From NCBI GenBank assembly GCA_033813635.1, contig JAPXRI010000006.1:1-64000 (forward strand): a DNA stretch of 64,000 nt. The letters run 5' to 3'. The stretch is from JAPXRI01 sp033813635. Its GTDB lineage: Bacteria; Bacillota; Clostridia; Oscillospirales; QAMX01. Made by a program: the position numbers and the translations under genes. Positions within the stretch are counted from its first letter, which is position 1. Each line of letters opens with the position of its first letter. Under the pieces are notes generated by a model, which saw nothing but the letters and a program-made list of their open reading frames with translations, did no database searches and had not been told where the DNA came from. This document shows positions 1 through 7,277 of the stretch, one piece after another.

Positions 1-491
1 CGCAGCTGGGAGAGGTTGACCCGCTTCCCGTCGAAATCCAGCTTGGCCGAGGCCAGCAGCTTTTTGTACTCGCTGCAGAGGGCGTTGTCCTTCTGCATCT
101 CGGAAACTATCCGGTCGTCAAAGCCCTTGAGCTCAAGCTCGGCGTTGTCAAACCAGAGCTTGCCCAGCCGTTTTTCCAGCTCGGCGCGGAACGGCGAGGC
201 GAGCATCTCTTTATAGAAACGGATCGCGTACATCTGAAACACGGGTCCGTTTTCGTCGTAAAAATCGTTTTCCTTGTCGTAGAACTCGTCGCGCACGTCG
301 ATCGTGTGGCGAACGTAGCTTAAAGATTCCATCGTGGTGACGCTGATTATCTCGTCCGCAAACTCTCTGTAGAGTGCCATCTGTTCGTCCGCGTTTTGCG
401 CGGCCTTCAGGCCGGCGGTGATCCGCTCCATCTTCTGCTTAAACGCCTCGACGTCGACGCGGGTGTATTCCATGTCGGAAAACTTCATCAT
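1..491 (-). CDS. M3 family oligoendopeptidase (N-terminal part, runs off the window)
   Basis: The reverse strand reads from ATG at 491 (tandem ATG ATG, preceded by a GAAGG ribosome site) and stays open to the window edge for about 163 residues. The sequence begins MMKFSDMEYTRVDVEAFK and continues with a helical, acidic N-terminal region (ADEIISVTTMESLSYVRHTID, in part) that matches the PepF/M3 oligoendopeptidase family as I know it. The zinc motif HEXXH lies in the C-terminal half, beyond the window. Family members are cytosolic metallopeptidases that degrade short peptides. Assignment rests on overall resemblance of the N-terminal domain only. It diverges from degV, with the promoter region between them. 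Confidence 0.72.
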   Translation of the reverse strand, partial: MMKFSDMEYTRVDVEAFKQKMERITAGLKAAQNADEQMALYREFADEIISVTTMESLSYVRHTIDVRDEFYDKENDFYDENGPVFQMYAIRFYKEMLASPFRAELEKRLGKLWFDNAELELKGFDDRIVSEMQKDNALCSEYKKLLASAKLDFDGKRVNLSQL

Positions 492-561
492 ATTTACCTT
501 CGTTTCATTGTTTTTTTATATCTTATCACAGATATTGACCGTTTGCAACACAAATCCGGTG

Positions 562-590
562 TTGTACTTTGACATTGCGTATGCTATAAT
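562..590 (+). promoter_or_regulatory. Sigma-A-type promoter for degV
   Basis: TTGTAC (562-567) and TATAAT (585-590) are separated by 17 bases and lie 55 bases upstream of the degV start. Confidence 0.6.
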
Positions 591-644
591 AATCTATATT
601 TTATCTCTTAACCACGGAAGTTCCCGCCGAAACGAGGTATTGAC

Positions 645-1517
645 ATGAAGAGGAATTACCTGATCACCACCGACTCCTGCGCGGATATGCCGCTGTCGTT
701 TATGACGGACAACAACGTCCCGTTCGCCAGCCTCTCCTACACGCTGGACGGCATCACCTACGAGGACGACCTGGGCGAGACGATGAGCCCCAGGGCGTTC
801 TTCAAGCGCATCAGGGACGGCGAGCACGCCACCACCACCCAGCTCACCCCGGCCCGCTGCACCGAGTTTTTCGAGGAATTTCTCGAGCAGGGGCTCGACA
901 TTTTGCACATCTCCTTTTCCTCCTCGCTCAGCGGCTCCTGCTCCTCCGCGTTCGCCGCGGCGGACGAGCTGAAGGAAAAATACCCCGAGCGCTGCGTGAT
1001 CGTGATAGACTCGCTCTGCGCCTCGATGGGCCAGGGGCTGCTGCTTACCTACGCGGTCAGGATGAAAAACGGCGGCGCCGAGATCGACGAGGTTGCCGAG
1101 TGGCTTGAGCAGAACAAGCTGAAGGTCTGCCACTATTTCACGGTGGACGACCTGTTCCACCTCTACCGGGGCGGGCGCGTCTCCCGCTCCAGCGCGATGC
1201 TCGGCTCCCTTATCGGCATAAAGCCGGTGCTCCGCATGGACAGCGACGGCAAACTGACGCCGGTGGGCAAGGTCCGGGGCCGCGCCGCCTCGATAAACGA
1301 GCTTTTAAAGCATATGGAGGCCCTCGCCGTCGAGCCGGAAAAGCAGACTGTCTACATCAGCCACGGGGACTGCCTCGAGGAGGCCGAGTACCTGGCCGCC
1401 GCGGTCCGCCGCGTGCTGAAGGTCAAGCACATCCTGATAAACAACATCGGCCCGGTGATAGGCAGCCACACCGGCCAGGGCGTCCTGGCGCTGTTCTTCA
1501 TCGGGAGAGAAAGATAG
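645..1517 (+). CDS. DegV family fatty-acid-binding protein
   Basis: A 290-residue protein, the usual DegV length. Residues 7-14 (ITTDSCAD) form the conserved N-terminal motif, residues 90-100 (SFSSSLSGS) the loop that holds the carboxylate of the lipid, and residues 175-197 (YRGGRVS...GIKPVL) the C-terminal signature. DegV proteins bind a single fatty acid; the FakB members of the family present it to the kinase FakA for phospholipid synthesis. No fakA-like gene is near. ATG at 645 follows a short GAGG site. The gene stands alone; a 15-bp hairpin follows the stop. Which fatty acid it binds, and whether it is a true FakB, cannot be said from sequence. Confidence 0.9.
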   Translation: MKRNYLITTDSCADMPLSFMTDNNVPFASLSYTLDGITYEDDLGETMSPRAFFKRIRDGEHATTTQLTPARCTEFFEEFLEQGLDILHISFSSSLSGSCSSAFAAADELKEKYPERCVIVIDSLCASMGQGLLLTYAVRMKNGGAEIDEVAEWLEQNKLKVCHYFTVDDLFHLYRGGRVSRSSAMLGSLIGIKPVLRMDSDGKLTPVGKVRGRAASINELLKHMEALAVEPEKQTVYISHGDCLEEAEYLAAAVRRVLKVKHILINNIGPVIGSHTGQGVLALFFIGRER

Positions 1518-1542
1518 TTCGGGTGCTTGTTTCCTACGGGTA

Positions 1543-1579
1543 TTTCCGAAGATAACGGTTTGACCGTTTCCTTCGGAAA
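1543..1579. terminator. Strong hairpin after degV
   Basis: TTTCCGAAG (1543-1551) pairs with CTTCGGAAA (1571-1579), and AACGGT pairs with ACCGTT inside it across a 2x2 internal loop. No T-run follows, so it may be an RNA-stabilising or bidirectional element rather than a classic terminator. Confidence 0.5.
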
Positions 1580-1684
1580 ACCCTGCGGCGGCGACCTTTA
1601 AATCATAATAAACTCCATTTTTATATCGAATTACACGGGAAAGCTTTTCCATCCCAATATTTCTATTATCACGAGTCACCTATC

Positions 1685-1720
1685 CCGGCGGCGGGCGGCT
1701 CCGTTTTATTCCGCCGCCGG
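1685..1720 (+). promoter_or_regulatory. GC-rich hairpin in the metA leader
   Basis: A perfect 10-bp stem, CCGGCGGCGG (1685-1694) with CCGCCGCCGG (1711-1720), ends 18 bases before the metA start. The GG of the only clear purine-rich site (GGAGAAACGG) lies in the stem, so the hairpin could limit translation of metA. Inference only. Confidence 0.4.
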
Positions 1721-1738
1721 AGAAACGGATTTTTACTC

Positions 1739-2653
1739 ATGCCGATTACCATTCCCAATACGCTGCCGGCAAGAACCGTGCTCGAAAACGAGAACATCTT
1801 CGTGATGACCGAGCACCGCGCGCTGCATCAGGACATCCGCCCGCTCAAAATCCTGATTCTCAACCTGATGCCCAACAAGCCCGTGACGGAGGCCCAGCTT
1901 CTGCGCTGCCTCTCGAACACGCCGCTGCAGATTGAGATCGAGCTGATGCAGACCTCGACCTACACCTCGAAAAACACGCCGCAGCAGCACCTGCTGAAAT
2001 TCTACACCACCTTCGACCAGATCAAGTCCAAGCGCTACGACGGCATGATCATCACCGGCGCGCCCGTGGAGCATCTGGAGTTCAACGAGGTGGACTACTG
2101 GGACGAGCTCTGCGAGATCATGGAGTGGAGCGAGAAGCACGTCCATTCGGTTTTCCACATCTGCTGGGGCGCCCAGGCCGCGCTCTACTACCACTACGGC
2201 ATAAAGAAGCGCCCGCTGCCCGAGAAGATGTTCGGGATTTTCACCCACGTCGTCTGCCGCCCGAAGGAGCCGCTGATGCGGGGCTTCGACGAGCGGTTCC
2301 TCGCCCCCCACTCCCGGCACACCGAGGTCTCCGTGGCCGACGTGCTGGCCCACCCGGAGCTGGAGATCCTCTCGCTGTCCGACGTCGCCGGGGTCTACAT
2401 CGTCTCCGCCCGGAACGGCAGGCAGATCTTCGTCACCGGCCACTCCGAGTACGACGCCGGCACGCTGGCAGACGAGTATTTCCGCGATCTCGGCAAGGGG
2501 CTGCCAATAAAAATGCCGGTGAACTACTTCCCAAACGACGACCCCAAGCAGCCCCCGATCGTCACCTGGCGCTCCCACGCCAACCTGCTGTACACCAACT
2601 GGCTGAACTACTACGTCTACCAGTCCACGCCGTATGATCTGGAGGAATTGTAA
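1739..2653 (+). CDS. metA: Homoserine O-acetyltransferase (MetA family)
   Basis: A 304-residue member of the MetA family, which acylates L-homoserine in the first committed step of methionine synthesis in the cytosol. The catalytic nucleophile is Cys142 in FHICWGAQ (139-146); the His/Glu pair is in TGHSEYD (233-239). Residue 111 is Glu (TGAPVEH). Work on MetA specificity (Bacillus cereus Glu111 against Escherichia coli Gly111) ties Glu111 to acetyl-CoA, so despite the historic name homoserine O-succinyltransferase this enzyme probably makes O-acetylhomoserine. No other methionine gene is adjacent. The leader has two strong hairpins but no SAM riboswitch that I can recognise. A bidirectional terminator follows. 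Confidence 0.95.
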   Translation: MPITIPNTLPARTVLENENIFVMTEHRALHQDIRPLKILILNLMPNKPVTEAQLLRCLSNTPLQIEIELMQTSTYTSKNTPQQHLLKFYTTFDQIKSKRYDGMIITGAPVEHLEFNEVDYWDELCEIMEWSEKHVHSVFHICWGAQAALYYHYGIKKRPLPEKMFGIFTHVVCRPKEPLMRGFDERFLAPHSRHTEVSVADVLAHPELEILSLSDVAGVYIVSARNGRQIFVTGHSEYDAGTLADEYFRDLGKGLPIKMPVNYFPNDDPKQPPIVTWRSHANLLYTNWLNYYVYQSTPYDLEEL

Positions 2654-2683
2654 TCCGCGCTCGTTTGGAGCCGAATCTCAATC

Positions 2684-2708
2684 AAACCCGGCATGTTTTG
2701 CCGGGTTT
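2684..2708. terminator. Bidirectional intrinsic terminator between metA and the dnaC-like gene
   Basis: AAACCCGGCA (2684-2693) pairs with TGCCGGGTTT (2699-2708); the plus strand continues ATTATTTTT. It separates the convergent metA and replication genes. Confidence 0.8.
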
Positions 2709-2716
2709 ATTATTTT

Positions 2717-3571
2717 TCACCCTATCCCCTCGCCGCCCAGCAGTTCTTTTGCCAGCGCGCGCTTGTCCCGGGCGTTGGAGGGGCGGCGGGACTCGCCGTC
2801 GAGGCGGATGTGGAGCGGGCACATCTCCAGCACCCGGTCGTAGACGCGCCCGTATTTCAAATCCGGCGGGTTTGCCAGCTCGCTCCGGGTGAGGTTCGTG
2901 GTGACGATCAGCGGCTTGCCGGAGCGGGAGCGGCCGTCCACCACGTCGTAGGCGCACTCCAGCGCGAACGCGGTGTTCCGCTCCGCGCCCAGGTCGTCGA
3001 TCACCAGCAGGCCGCAGTCCCTGATCCGCTCGGTCAGCGCCCGGGCCGAGGCGGAGCGGTCCTGCATCTCGGCGATGATTTTCGGGAGGCTCGTCACCAC
3101 CGCGGACACGCCCCGGTCGATCAGCGCGTTGGCTATCGCGCAGGCGTAGAAGCTCTTCCCCGTGCCCACCGGGCCGTAGAACAGCATGCCGATATTGTTT
3201 TCCGCCATCTTGTCCCATTTTTCCACGTACCGTTTGCAGTACTCCGTGACCCGGGCGTTCCTCATGTCGTCCCGCCCGAACCTGCGGGAGTGGTACGCCG
3301 GGTCGGCCATGCCCTCCCCGCGCAGCCGCGCGGAGGCGGCGGCCCGGGCCTTCTGCTCCATCCTGCGCTCCATCGCCTCGGCCTCCGCCCGCTCGCAGGC
3401 GCACCTTAGGTTGACGATCTCGAGACTGCCGATTTTGAATGGCAGCCTGTGCTGCTTTTTCGTATGGCATTTGCCGCACATTAAAAGCCCGGTGTCCGGG
3501 TCGACATAGTCCCCCTCCCCGGCCCTGTCCTCGGTTAGTGATTTCAAAACCGGCTGCTCAAAGTATTCCAT
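2717..3571 (-). CDS. DnaC/IstB-type AAA+ helicase loader
   Basis: A 284-residue AAA+ protein of the DnaC/DnaI/IstB group. An N-terminal Cys cluster (C32xxC35 and C57xC59) suggests a zinc-binding region as in DnaI. Walker A is GPVGTGKS (133-140), Walker B LLVIDDLG (188-195), sensor 1 is TTN (224-226) and the arginine-finger segment is YDRVLEM (244-250). Such proteins load the replicative DnaB-type helicase on DNA melted by an initiator. Its ATG lies inside the end of the upstream replication gene (14-base overlap), so the two are translationally coupled. It could be the chromosomal loader or part of a resident phage/plasmid module; the phage-like partner favours the latter. Confidence 0.88.
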   Translation of the reverse strand: MEYFEQPVLKSLTEDRAGEGDYVDPDTGLLMCGKCHTKKQHRLPFKIGSLEIVNLRCACERAEAEAMERRMEQKARAAASARLRGEGMADPAYHSRRFGRDDMRNARVTEYCKRYVEKWDKMAENNIGMLFYGPVGTGKSFYACAIANALIDRGVSAVVTSLPKIIAEMQDRSASARALTERIRDCGLLVIDDLGAERNTAFALECAYDVVDGRSRSGKPLIVTTNLTRSELANPPDLKYGRVYDRVLEMCPLHIRLDGESRRPSNARDKRALAKELLGGEGIG

Positions 3572-4868
3572 CGCTTTCGCCTCCGTCGATAAAGTCTAAA
3601 AAGTCGTCCCCGTCCTCGTAGCTGCGCTCCTTCGCCGGCGCGGCCGCGTAGACGTTTTCCCAGTTTTTGCCGTTCAGCCAGCTGGAGGGGTGGGGCGTAT
3701 AGCGCTGCTCGCGAAAGCGCGAGTCGCCGGCCTTAGCCGCCGCGACCGAGTCTATGATTTTTTTCGCCAGCGCGTCGTCCGGGTTGAGCTTTGCCCAGAC
3801 CTTCTCCGCCTCCCCCGGCGCAACCTTTCTTGGGTATGCCTCCCAGAACTCGTTAAACCTCTTCCGCTGCGCCTCGGTCAGCACGCTCTGCCTGCTTCTT
3901 CGCTGTCCCGTTGATTCATATCTCTCGTTGTGCCAGGAAAAGCAGGCCGGCGGCGCTCCGCCGCCGTCCGTCCCGCCAAGGCCGCGAGGCCGATCCGAAG
4001 TGCCGGAGCAAATTCCGGCTTTTTCTTTTGTGAAATTTTCTTTTTCTCCGTTTATTTCTTTTGTTTTTATTTTCTCTTTTGTTATATTCTCTTCTTTTAT
4101 ATTGGCGTCGAGGACTCGCCGAGCGATCGTCGAGGGCTCGACGAATTCTCCCCCGGCGCTGCTTTCGGCGTGATATGTTTTGTCGCAGGCGTTTTCCGAA
4201 GCGTTTTCCGGCTGTCTGCCATGGGTCTCCGGAGTGTTCCGGGCTATCGGGACGGACTGTATCTCCGCGGCGGGATTGTCCGCGCCGGCCTCGGAGCCGG
4301 TTAGCTCGTGGGGAAAATCTGTGAGCTCGCCCTCCTCCCAATCGCCGCGCGGCCTCTCGGGGAAACTCCCTCCCTGAGCGGGCGCTGCCTGCGCCGCATG
4401 AAATGAGCCCGGCAAGGCGTCAGGCTCAACGCCTGCTTCGCGCGCAGCGGTCAAAGCGGGAGCTCTCCCGGCCTCCGGGGGAAAGCCGCAGCTCTCCGGA
4501 GCGGGCGGGTAATCCGCGCCGGGGTCATCCGCGCCGTCCTCATAGGGCGGCAGCACGCTCTCCGCCGGCCTGTCGATCTTCTGCCACCGCTTCCAGCTTT
4601 TTACGCAGTAGTACCGCTTCCCGCCGACAAAATAAAACCTGACGGACGTGTGGCGCGCCACGTTCGCGAGCGCAGCCTCAAGCTCCGCGATGCCGATCTC
4701 GTCGTAGGGGAACAGCAGCGCCCGGAGAAAGCTCGGGTTCGCCCTCCCCCGCCCCTCGTCGTCCGCGTTGGCGAACAGCCCGATAAAGACCATCCGCTCG
4801 AAAAACGACAGCCTGCCCACGTCCTCGTTCTGCCAGAAATTCGGGTCAATCATCCTTTTGCGCGCCAT
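3558..4868 (-). CDS. Phage-type replisome organiser / DnaD-like replication initiation protein
   Basis: A 436-residue protein. Residues 1-110 (MARKRMIDPNFWQNEDVG, then LFANADDEGRGRANP) form the winged-helix N-terminus seen in replication initiators of Firmicutes phages. Residues 110-320 are low-complexity, rich in Pro, Glu, Asn and Lys. Residues 335-420 (FNEFWEAYPRKVAP ... HPSSWLNGKNWEN) match the C-terminal domain that recurs in phage O-like and DnaD-like proteins. ATG at 4868 has an ideal AAAGGAGGA site. It is followed, overlapping, by the dnaC-like loader. No integrase, repressor, capsid or helicase gene is near, so this is an orphan replication module or a domesticated one. Its upstream 1.2 kb is non-coding and repeat-rich. 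Confidence 0.82.
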   Translation of the reverse strand: MARKRMIDPNFWQNEDVGRLSFFERMVFIGLFANADDEGRGRANPSFLRALLFPYDEIGIAELEAALANVARHTSVRFYFVGGKRYYCVKSWKRWQKIDRPAESVLPPYEDGADDPGADYPPAPESCGFPPEAGRAPALTAAREAGVEPDALPGSFHAAQAAPAQGGSFPERPRGDWEEGELTDFPHELTGSEAGADNPAAEIQSVPIARNTPETHGRQPENASENACDKTYHAESSAGGEFVEPSTIARRVLDANIKEENITKEKIKTKEINGEKENFTKEKAGICSGTSDRPRGLGGTDGGGAPPACFSWHNERYESTGQRRSRQSVLTEAQRKRFNEFWEAYPRKVAPGEAEKVWAKLNPDDALAKKIIDSVAAAKAGDSRFREQRYTPHPSSWLNGKNWENVYAAAPAKERSYEDGDDFLDFIDGGESDGIL

Positions 4869-5334
4869 CGTGTTCCTCCTTTACTCATCCGTTGTGGTTA
4901 ATTTTCTCACATTCTCCGCGATATATCATTTATTCTGACTTTGAACCGCATAATTCTCCCGGGGCTGACATCATCAGTCCCGTATCATGCCGCGCGGGCG
5001 ACTGGTAACCGCCTCCGTTATACCGGGTCTCCGTTGAAAACGGACCGCTTGTTTTCGGATATCAGACCCCTCGCCGCCCGTCTTTACGCCCCCGATTATA
5101 CCACGTAAAAACGCGAAAATCCTCCCGGCTTTCTTCCAAAAGCTTCCCGTTTTCTTTCCAAAAGCTTCTCAAATCTCTGTCATCCGTTTCGGTTTTCGCG
5201 CGATACCGCAAAAATCCTTAAAAATCCTCCCGGATACGTTCCAAATTCGCCCCGTTTGCAAAATCGCTTTTCCGCCTTTCACGCCTTGCATTATACCACA
5301 CAAAAACCCCGAAATCGTCTCAACTTTTTACACG

Positions 5335-5400
5335 TTTTTTCCGCGATTTTTCCGCGTTTTTTCCGAGAATTTTCCGCGAAAATTCCGCGATTTTTCCGCG
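5335..5400. repeat. Six tandem 11-bp repeats (iteron-like, A/T-tract phased)
   Basis: Six consecutive 11-base units without gaps: TTTTTTCCGCG, ATTTTTCCGCG, TTTTTTCCGAG, AATTTTCCGCG, AAAATTCCGCG, ATTTTTCCGCG. Each joins a 6-base A/T tract to CCGCG (one CCGAG). The period is near one helical turn, so the A/T tracts face the same side and the DNA should bend. Arrays like this are typical initiator-binding iterons or bent-DNA elements at origins. It lies 467 bases upstream of the replisome-organiser start. Confidence 0.85.
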
Positions 5401-5409
5401 ACATAAAAA

Positions 5410-5442
5410 AGCCCCCCGCGATGGGAGGGCGGGGAGGGGGGC
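5410..5442. repeat. G/C-rich inverted repeat beside the 11-bp array
   Basis: AGCCCCCC at about 5410 can pair with GGGGGGC near 5436-5442, enclosing a G-rich loop (GGGAGGGCGGGGAGGGGGG region) that could alternatively fold as a G-quadruplex. Confidence 0.45.
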
Positions 5443-5477
5443 AGGCAGACAGCGGGGGTTTGTCCCCCCAAACGCGC

Positions 5478-5507
5478 AAAACCGCCGCGGGACATCCGCG
5501 GCGGTTT
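5478..5507. terminator. Bidirectional terminator-like hairpin
   Basis: AAACCGCCGCGG and CCGCGGCGGTTT form a perfect 12-bp stem with the loop GACAT. T-poor tails follow on both strands. No gene clearly ends here on either side. Confidence 0.55.
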
Positions 5508-5970
5508 GCTTTGCGTATTCCGTTTTTCTCTTTATCATCGAAATGCCCCGCCGCCGGCCGGAGGGATGAGGCCTGTCCGGCAAATCCGTGAGGAGGCCCC
5601 GAATACCCGCGCGGATGCCGCGGATTTGCCCGCGGAGTCCTTCCGGCGCGGCGGCGGGTATGGAGGGAATTGTCCGATAAAAGGTGCAGAATCAGTTTAG
5701 GCGCGTATCCGCGCCGCCCCGCTTATTTGACGCGCGGGTTGCCGCCAAAATCAGTTTGGCGCGGGCAAAAAGCCCGATAGGCAATCCTTCCGGAGATTAT
5801 GCCCGGTTAAGCCTTATTTCGACGCATATCCCGCAAATCGCCGCGCTTATGCAGCGGCTTGTCTCATAAAAGATATATCGGCTCTCCGGGGCAATAATTT
5901 ACCGAAAACATGCGCCCAAGCGAAATTTTCGCCGGTTCTTGCGCTGATTACAACGGATAAATCCGCCAAA

Positions 5971-5992
5971 GCAAAAGCCGCCCGCGGGGCGG
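5971..5992 (-). terminator. Intrinsic terminator of the hyd maturation operon
   Basis: On the minus strand CCGCCC-CGC-GGGCGG is followed by CTTTTGC, about 65 bases after the hydF stop. Confidence 0.55.
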
Positions 5993-6054
5993 ATGAACCC
6001 CTCGGACGGCGCTTTGAAATATGCGCTTTCGCGGACCGGTTTGTCCGTTTTGTA

Positions 6055-7263
6055 TTATTGCCGCTTGATTTCCTCACCGATATCCGGGAACACGGCAATA
6101 CATCTGTCCAAGATTCCCTGCATGTACGAGATCAGGACGCCGTAGTTTGTCATCGGCACCTGCCGGTCATTTGCGCATTTCCGGCGGTATCCCATCTCCC
6201 GCCCGTTCAGCATGCAGCCGCCGCAGTGGACAATCAGCTTATATGGCGACAGGTCTTCCGGGAATTCCGTGCCCGACGTGAATCTGAAATTCAGATTCTT
6301 TCGGGTGTAGCTCTGAATCCAGCGGGGCAGCTTTACCGTGCCGATGTCCTCGCACTGCCGGTGGTGGGTGCAGCCTTCCGAGATAAGAACTGTGTCCCCG
6401 TCCCGGAGGGTTTCCAGCGCCCTTGCGCCCCTCACCGCGGCTTCGAGCCCGCCCTTATACCTGGCAAAAAGGATCGAAAAGGAGGTAAGCGGAATATCTT
6501 CTGGCGTCTCGGCCGACACCCTCGCGAACGCCTGGCTGTCGGTAATGACGAGCCTCGGTTTTTTGCCGAGGTGTTCAAGCGTTTCCCGGAACTCTGTCTC
6601 CTTTGTCACCACGGCCACCGCGCCGGCGTCCAGAATGTCCCGGATTGTCTGCTGCTGGGGCAGTATCAGCCGCCCCTTAGGGGCGGCCTTGTCTATCGGC
6701 GTGACCAGCACGACAAAGTCCGACGGGGCCATAAGGTCCCCCACTATTCTCCGCTCCGGCTCCTCCGTTTTCGACAAAGCCGCGAGTTTTTCCTTCAGAG
6801 CGTTGATATTGTACCCCGTTTTCGCGCTGACGAGAAGCTCGTTGTCCGCTCTCGGCGGCTCCCGCTCCGCAATATCCGCCTTATTGTAGGCGACGATGAA
6901 GCTTATCCGCTTTTCGGCAAACAGCGATACAAGCTCCTCGTCCTCCTTAGTTTTGCCGGCGGCTGCGTCCACCACCAGCACCGCGACGTCGGTTTTGTTC
7001 AGCGCCTGACGGCTCTTTCTGACCCGCAGCTCTCCCAGCGCCCCCTCGTCGTCGATTCCCGGCGTGTCGATAATCATCACCGGGCCGAGGGGGAGCAGCT
7101 CCATCGGCTTGTAAACCGGGTCGGTGGTCGTGCCCTTGATGTCGGAGACGACGGCGAGGTCCTGCCCGGTGACGGCGTTTACGAGGCTGGATTTGCCGGA
7201 ATTTCTGCTGCCGAAAAAGCCTATGTGGACGCGCTCCGCCGGCGGCGTATCGTTAAGTCCCAT
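6055..7263 (-). CDS. hydF: [FeFe]-hydrogenase H-cluster maturation GTPase HydF
   Basis: A 402-residue HydF, the scaffold on which the 2Fe subcluster of [FeFe]-hydrogenase is assembled before transfer to apo-HydA. The N-terminal GTPase has G1 GSRNSGKS (18-25), the Thr-rich switch (44-47), DTPG (66-69) and NKAD (about 130). The C-terminal cluster domain has Cys298-x-His300 and His346-Cys347-x-x-Cys350, the CxH...HCxxC signature that binds the 4Fe-4S cluster. ATG at 7263 is chosen over 7269 because AAAGGGGG then sits 6 bases upstream. It is the last gene of the run TM1266-hydE-hydG-hydF, 14 bases after hydG. No hydrogenase structural gene is in the window. Confidence 0.95.
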   Translation of the reverse strand: MGLNDTPPAERVHIGFFGSRNSGKSSLVNAVTGQDLAVVSDIKGTTTDPVYKPMELLPLGPVMIIDTPGIDDEGALGELRVRKSRQALNKTDVAVLVVDAAAGKTKEDEELVSLFAEKRISFIVAYNKADIAEREPPRADNELLVSAKTGYNINALKEKLAALSKTEEPERRIVGDLMAPSDFVVLVTPIDKAAPKGRLILPQQQTIRDILDAGAVAVVTKETEFRETLEHLGKKPRLVITDSQAFARVSAETPEDIPLTSFSILFARYKGGLEAAVRGARALETLRDGDTVLISEGCTHHRQCEDIGTVKLPRWIQSYTRKNLNFRFTSGTEFPEDLSPYKLIVHCGGCMLNGREMGYRRKCANDRQVPMTNYGVLISYMQGILDRCIAVFPDIGEEIKRQ

Positions 7264-7277
7264 GCGCATCCCCCTTT

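Larger units (their letters stand above)
4869..6054. other. 1.2-kb non-coding region with repeats upstream of the replication pair
   Basis: I find no convincing gene. From the replication gene outward it holds: TTAACCACA (4895-4903, reverse strand TGTGGTTAA), one mismatch from a DnaA box; two copies of a promoter-like block containing ATTATACCAC (about 5095 and 5289, giving TATAAT -10 boxes on the minus strand); repeats of TCCTCCCGG and TTCCAAAAGCTTC around 5110-5240; the six-copy 11-bp array (5335-5400); two G/C-rich hairpins (5410-5507); a direct repeat AATCAGTTT(A)GGCGCG near 5689 and 5749; and the hydF terminator (5971-5992). The make-up resembles a small replication origin or control region. 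That function is inference. Confidence 0.6.

Noticed and set aside
1518..1738. SAM riboswitch upstream of metA
   Set aside because: The S-box core is lacking; only two simple hairpins are visible.
5335..5400. CRISPR array
   Set aside because: Units are 11 bases, directly adjacent, with no spacers, and there are no cas genes.
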